DNA of 64,000 nt. It comes from Hymenobacter siberiensis. Lineage in GTDB: Bacteria > Bacteroidota > Bacteroidia > Cytophagales > Hymenobacteraceae. The position numbers and the translations under genes were made by a program. The notes below the pieces were generated by a model that saw only the letters and a program-made list of their open reading frames with translations, ran no database searches and was not told where the DNA came from. The stretch is from the NCBI RefSeq assembly GCF_018967865.2, contig NZ_JAHLZY020000003.1:62001-126000 (forward strand), in the 5' to 3' direction. Numbering within the stretch: position 1 is the first letter of the stretch; each line of letters opens with the position of its first letter. This document shows, piece by piece, positions 46,308-54,978 of the stretch.

Positions 46308-47360
46308 CTACCACTTCCCCCGGCGCAGCTGGTCGGGGTGCAGCAGGCGCACGTTGCCGGGCGTGAGCTCCACCAGGCCCTCCTGCCGAAACTCGTTGAG
46401 CGTGCGGCTTAGCGACTCGGGGGGCGTGCCCACCAGGGCCGATAAATCCTCGCGGGTAATGGTGATGCCCGCCGCCGGGTCGGCATCGGCGCGGGCGTGC
46501 AGGTGCAGCAGGGCATCGGCCACGCGGCGGCGCAACGAAGCGTAGGCCATGCCCACCAGCTGCAATTCGCGGGCCCGCACCCGGCCGGCCAGCAGCCGGA
46601 TAAACTGCTGGCTAACGTCGGGGTCGCGCAGCAGTAGGGCCATAAAATCGGCCTGCGGCAGGTACACCAGCTCGGTGTCTTCCACCGTCACGGCGGTGTC
46701 GAAATGCGAGGTGCCGTCGAGCAGGGGCAGATAGCCGAAGAACTCGCCGGGGCCGTAAAACTCGGTAATCAGCTCTTTGCCGGCCGCCGTGCTGTGCATC
46801 GTTTTCACGCGGCCGCTGCGCACCAGGTAGGCCCGCAGGGGCTCGTCGCCGGCCTGGAAAATGTCCTGCTTCTTGCGGAAGGCGTGCACTTTCTGCTTGT
46901 CGGCCAGCTCGTCGAGCTGGCCGACTACGCGGGCATCGGCCAGAAACTCGCACCAGCCCCCGGCCTGCAGGTCGTAGTCGGGGCGCAGGTGGCGGAAGCG
47001 GGCCAGCCGGCCCCCGATGGCGCTCAGCAGCTCGGCCTTGTTGAAGGGCTTGGTGAGGTAGTCGTCGGCCCCCAGCTCCATGCCCCGGCGCTGGTCGGTG
47101 CGCTCAGTTTTGGCGGTGAGGAAGATGAAGGGCACGCCCGCCAGCCGCTCGTTCTGGTTGAAAATTTGGAGCACGCCGTAGCCGTCCAGCACCGGCATCA
47201 TGATGTCGCACACCACCAGGTTGGGCCGGGTTTCCAGGGCCAGCGCGACGCCTAGCTGGCCGTTTTCGGCCACCAGCACCGCGTAGCCGGCCAGCTTCAG
47301 CAGCTCGGCCGTGTTGGCGCGAATGAGGGCGTTGTCGTCAATCAGCAGAATGGTCAGCAT
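46308..47360 (-). CDS. Response regulator with FNR-like CRP domain (REC-cNMP-HTH)
   Basis: The 350-aa fusion has an N-terminal receiver (residues 1-120: LLIDDN acidic pocket, phospho-acceptor Asp52 in VCDIMMP, LTAKTE lysine). A cNMP-binding-like barrel follows (about 150-270: FRKKQDIFQAGDEPLRAYLVRSGRV, EFYGPGEFFGYLPLLDG) and then a Crp helix-turn-helix. The recognition helix contains ESLSR at about 315-319, fitting the ExxSR rule of FNR-type proteins that bind TTGAT. There are no N-terminal cysteines for an iron-sulfur cluster, so input is by phosphorylation. It starts 23 bp inside the end of the kinase gene, which implies coupled translation. Confidence 0.92.
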   Translation of the reverse strand: MLTILLIDDNALIRANTAELLKLAGYAVLVAENGQLGVALALETRPNLVVCDIMMPVLDGYGVLQIFNQNERLAGVPFIFLTAKTERTDQRRGMELGADDYLTKPFNKAELLSAIGGRLARFRHLRPDYDLQAGGWCEFLADARVVGQLDELADKQKVHAFRKKQDIFQAGDEPLRAYLVRSGRVKTMHSTAAGKELITEFYGPGEFFGYLPLLDGTSHFDTAVTVEDTELVYLPQADFMALLLRDPDVSQQFIRLLAGRVRARELQLVGMAYASLRRRVADALLHLHARADADPAAGITITREDLSALVGTPPESLSRTLNEFRQEGLVELTPGNVRLLHPDQLRRGKW

Positions 47361-49029
47361 AGGGAATGGTAACGGTGAAGGTGGTGCCAACGCCCAGCTC
47401 GCTGTGCAGGGCAATGTGGCCGTCCATCAGCTCCAGGTACTTGGCAATAATGAAAAGGCCCAGCCCGGTGCCGGGCAGCTCGGTGGCATTGTGAGCCCGA
47501 AAAAACCGCTCGAACAAGTGCTCTTGGTCGGCCGGCGAAATGCCGATGCCCTGGTCCTGAACCTTGAGCAGCAGCTCATTATTTCGGCACTCCATCGCCA
47601 CGGTCACCACGGCGTTTTCGCCGGAATACTTGAGGGCATTGGACAGCAGGTTGAGCAGAATTTTGCGTAGCAGCGAATCATCGAGCCGAATGGCCCCGTC
47701 GTAGGCCTGCACCACAATGGTCTGGCCGGCCTTGCGCAGGCCCTGCACGGCGGCCACGGTTTCGACCAGCAGGGCGGCCGGGTCGCAGTTGGCGGGGTGG
47801 GCCACGAGCTTGCCTTCCTCCAGGCGGTCGGCCGACAGGAATTCTTCCAGCAGGTCGTTGAGGTGCTCCACGGCCGTACGAATGTGCGCCACGTGCCGCA
47901 GGCGGTCGGGCTGCTGGTCGGCGGCGGGGTATTCGGCAATGAGGTCGGCCGAGGTGAGCACCACCGTGAGGGGCGTGCGAAACTCGTGTGAGGCCATGCT
48001 CACGAAGCGCGATTTCAGCTCGCCCAGCGCCTGCTCAGCGGCCAGGGCCTGGGTCAGCTCGCGGCCCCGGCGCTCCAACTGCTGCAGCGTCACGAGCAGG
48101 GCGTGGGTACGGTCGGTTACTTGGTGTTCCAGCTCGGCGTTGCTCAGGCGCAGCTCCTCGTTGAGGGCCTGCACCCGCTGGCGGGCCAGCACCAGCGCGG
48201 TCACGTCGGTGGCGATGATTAGCACGCCGCTCACTTCCCCGGTCGCCTCGCGGGTGGCCTGGTACACGAAGTTGTAGTAAAACGGGTCGAGCTGGCCCGA
48301 GTTGGTCTGGTCGAGGTGCACGAGCATTTCGCTGGCCCGAAAGGCCTCGCCCGTGCGGTACACCGCATCGAGGTGCTCGAACAGGTGCTGGTCAGCCAGC
48401 TCGGGGGCAGCCGCGCGGTAGGTGCGCCCCACCAGCGGGCGGTGGCCAAAGGCCCGCCGGAAGCCCTCGTTGGCCAGTTCAATGACATGCGTGGGACCTT
48501 GTAGCAGGGCAATTACCACCGGCGCCTGCCCGATGAGGCCCAGGAGGCGCTGGCGCTGGGCTTCGGCCGTGGCCCCGGCCGCCCATTCGCGGGCCTGGCT
48601 TTCGCGCAGGGCCTTCTCTAGGGCGCCACGGGGCTGCTCGGCCGTGTCAGTAAAGCTCACCAGCAGCCACGGCCCCTGCCGCCGGGCGGCCACGTAGAAA
48701 TAGCTATCGAAGCCATTGGTCTGGGAATGGACTTCGTAGCGGCCGGGCGTGTCGGTTTCGAAGACCTGGCGGTAAAAATCCAGCACCCCACTGGCTGGCA
48801 GGTGCGGGAAATACTTCAGCAGGGTGCCCCCCGGCCGCTCGGGCTGCCCCCAGTTGCGCTGCGCGGCCGGGCTCAGGTACTCCACCGCAAAATCGGCCGG
48901 TTTGCCCCCGCCCGGCGTGTACACCGGGCGCAGCAGCAGCACCGCCGCCAGCGATACGTCCAGCAACGCGGGCAGTAGCTCGGCCGGAAAGGCCGCGCCG
49001 GGGGGCAGCAGAGGGATAGGAGCAACCAT
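47338..49029 (-). CDS. PAS-containing sensor histidine kinase paired with the REC-CRP regulator
   Basis: The 563-aa soluble kinase has PAS-like domains at about 40-140 and 165-290 (LLGLIGQAPVVIALLQGP, VYRTGEAFRASEMLVHLD), a coiled segment VQALNEELRLSNAELEHQV, and a HisKA with FVSMASHEFRTPLTVVLTSADL. The HATPase reads NLLSNALKYSGENAVV, then DQGIGISPADQEHLFERFFRA and GTGLGLFIIAKYLELMDGHI. PAS domains often sense redox, oxygen or ligands; no heme or FAD residue can be picked by eye. Upstream (49121-49142) is a copy of the conserved block seen beside the FNR-like boxes. Confidence 0.93.
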   Translation of the reverse strand: MVAPIPLLPPGAAFPAELLPALLDVSLAAVLLLRPVYTPGGGKPADFAVEYLSPAAQRNWGQPERPGGTLLKYFPHLPASGVLDFYRQVFETDTPGRYEVHSQTNGFDSYFYVAARRQGPWLLVSFTDTAEQPRGALEKALRESQAREWAAGATAEAQRQRLLGLIGQAPVVIALLQGPTHVIELANEGFRRAFGHRPLVGRTYRAAAPELADQHLFEHLDAVYRTGEAFRASEMLVHLDQTNSGQLDPFYYNFVYQATREATGEVSGVLIIATDVTALVLARQRVQALNEELRLSNAELEHQVTDRTHALLVTLQQLERRGRELTQALAAEQALGELKSRFVSMASHEFRTPLTVVLTSADLIAEYPAADQQPDRLRHVAHIRTAVEHLNDLLEEFLSADRLEEGKLVAHPANCDPAALLVETVAAVQGLRKAGQTIVVQAYDGAIRLDDSLLRKILLNLLSNALKYSGENAVVTVAMECRNNELLLKVQDQGIGISPADQEHLFERFFRAHNATELPGTGLGLFIIAKYLELMDGHIALHSELGVGTTFTVTIPYADHSAD

Positions 49030-49217
49030 AAAAGAGCAGGAAAACCGGCCCGCGTACGGCTGGCGCTTAAAAAGTATATGTGATAATCTGTTACTTATAC
49101 GCGGCTACCGCCCCGATAGCCGGCATAACGAGCATTAGCCTGCGGCATAACCTGCCTCATGGGAGCGGCCACAGCGGCGGCCTACCTTTGAATTTGTGCC
49201 CCTGGTGGGCCTTCTCC

Positions 49218-49553
49218 ATGCCACTTCGCCCCCTCGTATCCCTTCCCCCGTTGGCCGCCGCCGTGCTGCTGGTGCTGCTGCCGCTGGTAGGCAGCGCCGG
49301 GGTGGAGGCTACCCAGCACCGGCTGGCAGCGCTCCAACGCCGCCTGGGGGACGCCATTTTCGTACTCGTGGTGGACGAGGCCAGCCACCCCGACGTGGTG
49401 CGCAGCTTCCAGCCGGCCGGGCTGCCCATGTGCGTGCTCGTGCAACAGGGCCAGGAGCTGTGGCGGCAGCCAGGCCTACCCGAAGAGGAGTTGCTGGCCG
49501 AGCAGCTGCTGGGCCGTTTGCGCCCGGCTGCCAGCGGCCCGGCGGTAGCCTAA
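49218..49553 (+). CDS. Small exported thioredoxin-fold-like protein
   Basis: The 111-aa protein starts at the ATG at 49218 with a signal-like stretch LVSLPPLAAAVLLVLLPLVGSAGV. The remainder (LGDAIFVLVVDEASHPDVVRSFQPAGLPMCVLVQQGQELWRQPGL) looks like half of a thioredoxin fold: a strand, and LPMCVLVQQGQE resembling the cis-Pro region. There is no CxxC. It is divergent from the kinase gene. Function unknown. Confidence 0.65.
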   Translation: MPLRPLVSLPPLAAAVLLVLLPLVGSAGVEATQHRLAALQRRLGDAIFVLVVDEASHPDVVRSFQPAGLPMCVLVQQGQELWRQPGLPEEELLAEQLLGRLRPAASGPAVA

Positions 49554-49762
49554 GGCGCAACCAGCCTGCTTTTCAGCGGTACCAGCCCATTACCCGCGTA
49601 ACTATCTGTAAAAGAGATAGTCAATCGTGCTGCTGGCGGGGTTCCCGGCCCGGAAGCGGGAGTACGCGGCGCGGCCTTTTGTAAGGCCGGCATGAGGAGG
49701 ATTATCTGGTATCATAAGCTGGCTCATGGCACCACGGTAGGGGCTGCCGCTACTTTTGACCT

Positions 49763-49804
49763 GTCCGATACGGCGCTGCGAGGGTTTACTGCGCCGTATC
49801 GGAC
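49763..49804. promoter_or_regulatory. 14-bp perfect inverted repeat
   Basis: GTCCGATACGGCGC and GCGCCGTATCGGAC flank a 14-base loop, 52 bp before the small lipoprotein gene. A weaker hairpin (GGCC TTTTGTAA GGCC) is at 49673-49689. They may be a terminator or an operator; 49554-49855 has no gene. Confidence 0.5.
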
Positions 49805-49855
49805 TTCACTGGTTGCCCCGCACCCTGGCGGCTTCTGCCATTCCTCTGATACTTT

Positions 49856-50116
49856 ATGGTTACCAAGTATTTAGGGCCTATTACTTTGCTCTGGACCGGG
49901 GTCAGCCTGCTGGTGGTAGCCTGCAACGGCTCGCCGGCCTCTCCGGCTCCCCCTGCCAACCTGCCGCCCGGCAAGGTAGCTGCAGCTGCCCCTCCCCAAA
50001 CGGCCGCCGCCGACTCGGCCGCTCCATCGGCTTCCGCAGGCCAGCCGGTGCCTTTTGTAGGCCGCCCAACGGTAGGGGCGTCCATCCGGGCGGCCCAGGC
50101 CAATGCTGCCCGCTAA
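49856..50116 (+). CDS. Small proline/alanine-rich lipoprotein
   Basis: The 86-aa protein starts MVTKYLGPITLLWTGVSLLVVAC, a signal ending in a lipobox cysteine. The mature part is low-complexity (PASPAPPANLPPG, QTAAADSAAPSASAG), ending GRPTVGASIRAAQANAAR. No family is recognised. Codon and composition patterns fit a real short surface lipoprotein, but the evidence is limited. Confidence 0.55.
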   Translation: MVTKYLGPITLLWTGVSLLVVACNGSPASPAPPANLPPGKVAAAAPPQTAAADSAAPSASAGQPVPFVGRPTVGASIRAAQANAAR

Positions 50117-50223
50117 CCCGGTGGCCGCCCCGGCCCAGGTCGCGCCTGTTGTGAGCACATTTTAAGCTTTTCGTGCGACGCTGCACGCGACTCACTTTGG
50201 CGAGCTAGTCTAATCCTTTTTCC

Positions 50224-50538
50224 ATGAAAATCTCCTCTCCTGCCGCGGCCCTACCCGCCACCACCGTGGCGCAGAAGCCCTTGTACCTGGCTGGCTTAAC
50301 GCCCAAACAGCTGGCGTGCCTGCTGCTCGCCCCGCCGGCGCACCTCTCCGTCGATTGTCGGGAGCAGTTGGTGCCGCACCCGCAGGGCGTGTGTCGCTTT
50401 GTGACGCAGCTGCTGGTCATCCGCAGCCGGGGCACGTGCATCCAATTATGCCAGGTCCATCCCGTGTTGCACCGCTGCCTGCACCTGTTGGCGCTGGGGC
50501 CGGTGTTTCACTTAGAGGCCATTCAAAACAGGCAGTAG
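50224..50538 (+). CDS. STAS-like small protein
   Basis: The 104-aa protein has a C-terminal half resembling a STAS (anti-anti-sigma) domain: HLSVDCREQLVPHPQGVCRFVTQLLVIRSRG, then HPVLHRCLHLLALGPVFHL. The latter matches the typical tail of NP-x-V-x-x-x-L-x-x-x-x-L-x-x-x-F. The phosphorylatable serine motif is not clear. The gene is followed by a DUF4136 gene and then by a decayed copy of itself (51240-51439). The sequence LAPPAHLSVDCR is shared between copies. The domain call is inference. Confidence 0.55.
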   Translation: MKISSPAAALPATTVAQKPLYLAGLTPKQLACLLLAPPAHLSVDCREQLVPHPQGVCRFVTQLLVIRSRGTCIQLCQVHPVLHRCLHLLALGPVFHLEAIQNRQ

Positions 50539-50570
50539 TCAAGTAATTCTTTCACTTCATTCCTTTCTCA

Positions 50571-51191
50571 ATGAAATATTTTCTCATAGGCCTCGCGCTT
50601 GCATTGAGCGGTGGGCTGAGCGGCTGTACCGCTATTTCCGGCGTTAATGTAGAGCAGCGCGATAATGTCAACTTCAGTAAGTACCGCACCTTCGACTTTG
50701 CCGAGACGCAAGTGAAAACCAACGGCAACCAAAATCCGTTGTTGCGCAGCCCCATTGCCCAGGACCATATTAAGCAGGTCATTGGCGGTGAGCTGGCCAG
50801 GCGTGGCCTGCGGCAGGTAGACAACAATCCTGACCTTCTTATTACGACCCACACCTACATCGATGAAGCGGAGCGCACGGTTTATCGTAACGCCTACCCA
50901 GGGGCGAACTTTGCCTACCCTTACTCCGTGGGCTACCACGGGGCGTATCTGCCCATCAACTACGGCTATTGGTATTCGCCCGCTTACTACCAGCGGCCTT
51001 ACTACCAGCAGCAGCATACGGAGCAGTACACCCAGGGTACGCTCATTATCGACTTCATCGACCGCCGCACTAATAACCTCGTGTGGCGCGGCTCGCTGGC
51101 CGACCCCGTGAATGACCCCGGCCGCCTGGGCAGCGAGTTCAGCGTATCGGCCAAAGACATTCTGGACCAGTTTCCGATTAAGGTAAAGTAG
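50571..51191 (+). CDS. DUF4136 lipoprotein
   Basis: The 206-aa protein has the lipobox ALSGGLSGCTAIS near residue 20. The mature protein has NVEQRDNVNFSKYRTFDFAETQ, HIKQVIGGELARRGLRQVDNNPDLLITTHTY and GTLIIDFIDRRTNNLVWRGSLADPV, the DUF4136 pattern, with a Tyr/Pro-rich central insert (YPYSVGYHGAYLPINYGYWY). It probably acts in the outer membrane or periplasm. It is separated from the STAS-like gene by 32 bp. Confidence 0.88.
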   Translation: MKYFLIGLALALSGGLSGCTAISGVNVEQRDNVNFSKYRTFDFAETQVKTNGNQNPLLRSPIAQDHIKQVIGGELARRGLRQVDNNPDLLITTHTYIDEAERTVYRNAYPGANFAYPYSVGYHGAYLPINYGYWYSPAYYQRPYYQQQHTEQYTQGTLIIDFIDRRTNNLVWRGSLADPVNDPGRLGSEFSVSAKDILDQFPIKVK

Positions 51192-51239
51192 CCGCCCGCA
51201 ACCACGCGCAAGGCCTGTAACCAACGCAACGAGCCGGCT

Positions 51240-51439
51240 GCTTGCCCCGCCCGTGCACCTCGCCGTCGATTGTCGGGGACTGTTGGCGCCGCACTTGCCG
51301 GGCGTGTACCGCTTTGTGGCGCAGCTGCTTGTCATTCGCAGCCGGGGCGCGTGTATCCGAATTGTGCCAGGTTCGTCCCGTGCTGCAACGCTGCCTGCAC
51401 CGCCTGGCGCTGGGGCCGGTGTTCCACTTAACTAAATAA
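51240..51439 (+). pseudogene. Decayed, 5'-truncated copy of the STAS-like gene
   Basis: One frame reads LAPPVHLAVDCRGLLAPHLPGVYRFVAQLL and ends VIRSRGACIR. After a frameshift another frame reads CQVRPVLQRCLHRLALGPVFHLTK. The pieces align end to end with the gene at 50224-50538. The N-terminus and frame are lost, so it is a tandem-duplication relic downstream of the DUF4136 gene. Confidence 0.75.
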
Positions 51440-51491
51440 GCGACGACCTCCACTCTGAGCGCAAGAAGCTGGCGCGAGCCAGCCGTTACTT

Positions 51492-52596
51492 ATGGTTGCT
51501 TCCCTGAAATTCTCCACCGCCAACGGTGCGACTTTTTACGCCACCCTGCGCGAGCGGGTGGATGCTTATTTTCAGTCGCGGTAGCTCTCGCGCCACGCCA
51601 ACGGGCGCATGTGGGCCAAAACGAGCTTCTTTCTGGCGAGTTTCTGCCTGCTCTATGGCCTGGTTGTGTTCGGGCCGGTTAGCCCGGGCCTCCGGCTGGT
51701 GCTAGCCGGGCTGCTGGGCGCGTGCAATGCCGGCATCGGCTTCAATATCTGTCACGATGCCCTGCATGGCGCGTTCTCCGCCAACAAGCGGGTCAACCAG
51801 GTTTTCAGCCTGCTCTTCAACCTGGTGGTGGCCAATTCCTACGTGTGGAACCTCACCCACAACGTGGTGCACCACACCTATACTAACATTCCCGGGCACG
51901 ACGAGGACATTGAAGTGGCGCCGGGCCTGATTCGCCTGTCGCCCGAGGAGCTGTGGCGGCCGTGGCAGCGCTACCAACACCTCTACGCTTTGCCGCTCTA
52001 CGGGCTGGCATCCCTCTCGTGGCTGTTCCGCAAAGACTACGTGAAGTTTTGTCAGGCCCAAATCGGGGCGCACGTTTCCCACCACCTGCGCCCCGAGTAC
52101 GTCAACCTGTTCGGTTACAAAGCACTCTACTACCTGCTCTTCATTGCCCAGTGCCGCTGCCCTGGGGCAGGTGCTGCTTGGCTTTCTGGTGCTGCACCTG
52201 GTCGAGGGCGTGGTGATGGGCCTGGTGTTTCAACTGGCGCACGTGGTGGAAGGAACGACTTTTTCCACCCCCGACGGCAGCGGCACGATGCAGGACGCCT
52301 GGGCCGTGCACCAGCTGCAGACCACGGCCAACTTCGCGCCCCACAACGGGCTGGCTAGCTTCTTCTGCGGGGGGCTGAACCGCCAGATTGAGTACCACCT
52401 GTTTCCGCGCGTGTGCCACATTCACTACCCGCCCCTGGCGTCCATCGTGCGGCAAACGGCGCGCGAATTTGGGCTGCCCTACCTGGAAAACCCCTCCTTT
52501 GGGTCGGCCCTGCGCTCGCACTACCGCCTCTTGCGCCGCCTGAGCCAGCCGGCCATAGTGGCGAAACCGGCTCGTTTGGTAGCCGTCTACGCGTAA
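51492..52596 (+). pseudogene. Fatty acid (acyl-CoA) desaturase, inactivated
   Basis: The start MVASLKFSTANGATFYATLRERVDAYFQSR meets TAG at 51582, then the same frame continues LSRHANGRMWAKTSFFLASF. The desaturase histidine boxes are present: HDALHG, HNVVHH (THNVVHHTYTNIPGHDED) and, after a frameshift near 52145, LNRQIEYHLFPRVCHIHYP. The family introduces double bonds into fatty acyl chains. One stop plus one frameshift inactivate it. The upstream start at 51492 is in the same frame as the body. Confidence 0.88.
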
Positions 52597-52807
52597 GGCT
52601 AAGCTACTCCGTAGAGCAAGAGAGCCTCAGAAAAACGAGGTTGTCTTGTGCTTGAATATTAAAACCCTCGTTTAAGTGAATAAAACAGCGAGTAGGTTGC
52701 GCTACCAGAAAAGCCAGGCAAAGCTATCGGAATTGGTTCAGAAAACTTGTTCAGCAATCTAAGTACAGCAAAGGGTATCTTCGTGATGAGAACCCTCTAC
52801 TTTAACG

Positions 52808-53419
52808 ATGAATATCGGCTACGCCCGCGTCTCAACCCGCGACCAGAACCTGGAACTACAACTCGACGCCCTGAACAAGGCCGGCTGTGAAACCATCTTC
52901 CAGGAGAAAGCTTCTGGGGCCACCAAAGCACGGCCTGAACTCGACCGGATGCTGGCGGGGCTGCGACCTGGCGACACGGTCTACATTTATAAACTCGACC
53001 GGTTGGGGCGCTCCCTGAAACACTTGCTCGACATGGTGGCAGAGTTGGAGTTTCGGGGCGTGGGCCTGGTTTCGCTCACCGATGCCATCAACACCACCTC
53101 GGCCCAGGGGCGGCTCGTATTTAACCTGTTCGCCTCCCTGGCCGAGTTTGAGCGGGAGCTAATTCGCGAGCGCACCCACGCGGGGCTGGCCTCGGCCCGG
53201 GCGCGAGGCCGGGTGGGCGGCCGCCGGCGGGGACTATCGGAAGAAGCGGAACGCACGGCCATCGTCGCTGAGACGCTTTATCGCGAACAGCAGCTCGGGG
53301 TGAACGAGATTGCTCAGCGCCTGCGCATCTCCAAGGTTACGCTCTATAAATACCTGCGCCACCGGGGCGTCGTCATTCACAGTCATCGAAAAGCCGCCGC
53401 AGCCAAGTCGACCGAGTGA
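52808..53419 (+). CDS. Serine recombinase (resolvase/invertase family)
   Basis: The 203-aa protein is a complete serine recombinase. The catalytic Ser10 is in GYARVSTRDQNL, and GDTVYIYKLDRLGRSLKHLL and FNLFASLAEFERELIRERT are the active-site and dimer motifs. A C-terminal helix-turn-helix (GVNEIAQRLRISKVTLYKYL) follows. It is followed by a 38-bp Tn3-type terminal repeat after 28 bp. No TnpA transposase is in the window, so it may be the leftover resolvase of a Tn3-family element. Its start overlaps no other gene. Confidence 0.92.
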   Translation: MNIGYARVSTRDQNLELQLDALNKAGCETIFQEKASGATKARPELDRMLAGLRPGDTVYIYKLDRLGRSLKHLLDMVAELEFRGVGLVSLTDAINTTSAQGRLVFNLFASLAEFERELIRERTHAGLASARARGRVGGRRRGLSEEAERTAIVAETLYREQQLGVNEIAQRLRISKVTLYKYLRHRGVVIHSHRKAAAAKSTE

Positions 53420-53447
53420 ATTTTGCGCCACCCTTTCGGTCAAAATC

Positions 53448-53485
53448 CTTAACGTGCTATTTATTCCGTTTTCTGAGAGCACCTC
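53448..53485 (-). repeat. 38-bp Tn3-family terminal inverted repeat (right end)
   Basis: Read on the minus strand it contains CTCTCAGAAAACGGAATAAA and ends ...GCACGTTAAG, with GAGGTG at the outer side. This is close to Tn21-type ends from memory. The TAAG side faces the resolvase gene, so it is the right end of the element holding it. A weak left-end candidate (CCTCAGAAAAACGAGG) is at 52626. Confidence 0.65.
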
Positions 53486-53707
53486 TGGCAGGACGCGAAC
53501 ATTCTTCGAAAACTGCCGGCTCCAGGATGCCCGACGCCGACAGCGCGTGCGTGCTGCAACGCTACGCGGCAAGCCCGGCCGCTGGCCATCCCCGACTGCT
53601 GTACGCTGGCACCAGTACCGGCCGCTGCCCCTCACTACCCTACACCAACCGAATCTCAGCCCTTGAACCGTGACCAAAACTGAATTTTGTCGTTGCTTGT
53701 GCTGGTT

Positions 53708-54180
53708 ATGGGCCTGCTCAACGTGGGCCTGCTGACGATGCTCTGGTTCGGGTGGCCCAGCCACCAGGCCCTGCTGCACCAAGGCGCCAGTCCCGTGGTC
53801 GCCACCTTGGTAAGCGAGCTAAAGCTGACGGCCTCGCAGCACCAGCAGTTCAGCACGTTGCGCTAGGAGCACCAGGCCTAGGTGCAGGCGCTACTTCGGC
53901 AGCTGACGGCGCGGCGCGAGGAGCTATTCGCCCGCGCTGCTGGCCCGCATCGGCGGTTTGCAGCGCCAGACTGACTCCCTCACCTACGCCCACTTTGCCG
54001 CCCTGGGCCACCTGCTCACGCCAGCGCAACTGCCCCGTTGGCAACAGCTGGCCCCCACCCTACCGCGCCGCCTGCAGCAGCCGGGACCAGGGCCGGGACC
54101 GGACGAGCAGCGTTCCGGCCAGCGGGGGTGGCCCCGGCGGCCCGCCGCCTGAGGGGGCACCATTCGGTCCGCCCAAATAA
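53708..54180 (+). pseudogene. Decayed Spy/CpxP-like periplasmic protein
   Basis: From the ATG at 53708 the frame encodes MGLLNVGLLTMLWFGWPSHQALLHQG, then VVATLVSELKLTASQHQQFSTLR and TAG. Later frames carry QTDSLTYAHFAALGHLLTPAQLP, LQQPGPGPGPDEQ and finally GGPGGPPPEGAPFGPPK to 54180. This order (signal, helical Spy-like core with LTPAQ, glycine-proline tail) matches small metal-sensing or chaperone proteins. It has several stops and frame changes. Confidence 0.6.
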
Positions 54181-54286
54181 ATCGTCGAGGTATCGGCAGG
54201 TCAGTGGTGGGCGATGTTTGCTTCGGGATGAGTTTGTTTTATGTAACCCACTGATTAAAATCGGGTTTATCATAAGTTAACAACTT

Positions 54287-54480
54287 ATGAAATACTTCTA
54301 CCCTGGCCGTCTTTAGCTGTTTTAGCCCTGCTGCTGGCCTTTTACTCGCCGGCCCGGCAAACGGTGGGCTGGCAGCTGCATATGGTCGGTGCCACCGATG
54401 ACGGCTACGTGCTGCTGGCCCCCATTCAGTACACCCAAACATAGTTGATTGATGCTGCGCCCGGGCGCGCCGTCTAATAA
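54287..54480 (+). pseudogene. 5' fragment of a secreted enzyme gene (possibly arylsulfotransferase-like)
   Basis: MKYFYPGRL is followed by a frame change to LAVLALLLAFYSPARQTVGWQLHMVGATDDGYVLLAPIQYTQT and a stop, then LID in another frame. The GYVLLAPIQYTQT-LID pattern recalls arylsulfotransferase N-termini in this phylum, but only 60 residues remain. It ends at the Tn3-type repeat at 54481. Confidence 0.35.
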
Positions 54481-54518
54481 GGGTCCGCACCAGACTAAGA
54501 ACGGAAAACAACGTTAAG
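54481..54518 (+). repeat. 38-bp Tn3-family terminal inverted repeat (left end)
   Basis: The 38 bases begin GGGTCCGCACC and end AAAACAACGTTAAG, matching the Tn3 pattern GGGGTC...ACGTTAAG. It faces right, towards 54.5-55 kb, so it marks a second element whose body is not recognisable. Confidence 0.6.
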
Positions 54519-54978
54519 GCATCCTGACCTAGCGGTCTATCTCAGAAAACGTGCGTTTAAAAACTGCCAAGGCGACTTTCGAGAGAATCAGGTTCTGGCT
54601 GGGCTGGCGTGCAGCTTTTGCTTATTTCACATATCAACGACTTGGTTTGGCTTGAATAACTGACCTGGTGAGACAAATCAACTCGTCTTTGGTGGTCAAG
54701 CGAGCTTAGAGTTGTTTTCCGTTCCTAGCCTAACTAATGCGACCCCATAACCAACAGGTTTGAAAGTAATAGAAAGCACAAACACTCAATCCGATTAGTA
54801 CCTTTTTATGCCCATGATTCGCTAGTAGCTGAGGACACTTAGAGATACTTAAGAAACAACAATTTTTGTGCTCAATTGACTAATCAATTTGGTATTAACT
54901 AATTTTTTGAGGCATTTTATGCCAATTAAAACGAAAGCTTTACCACCGCCCCAGATAAGCAAATTAGGATTGTAGCAC
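54519..54978. other. AT-rich region without a gene
   Basis: 460 bp between the Tn3-type repeat and the ISKra4-type element. It is much richer in A and T than the rest of the window, has no long open frame, and contains a second CTCAGAAAAC motif at 54541. I see no recognisable gene. Confidence 0.5.
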
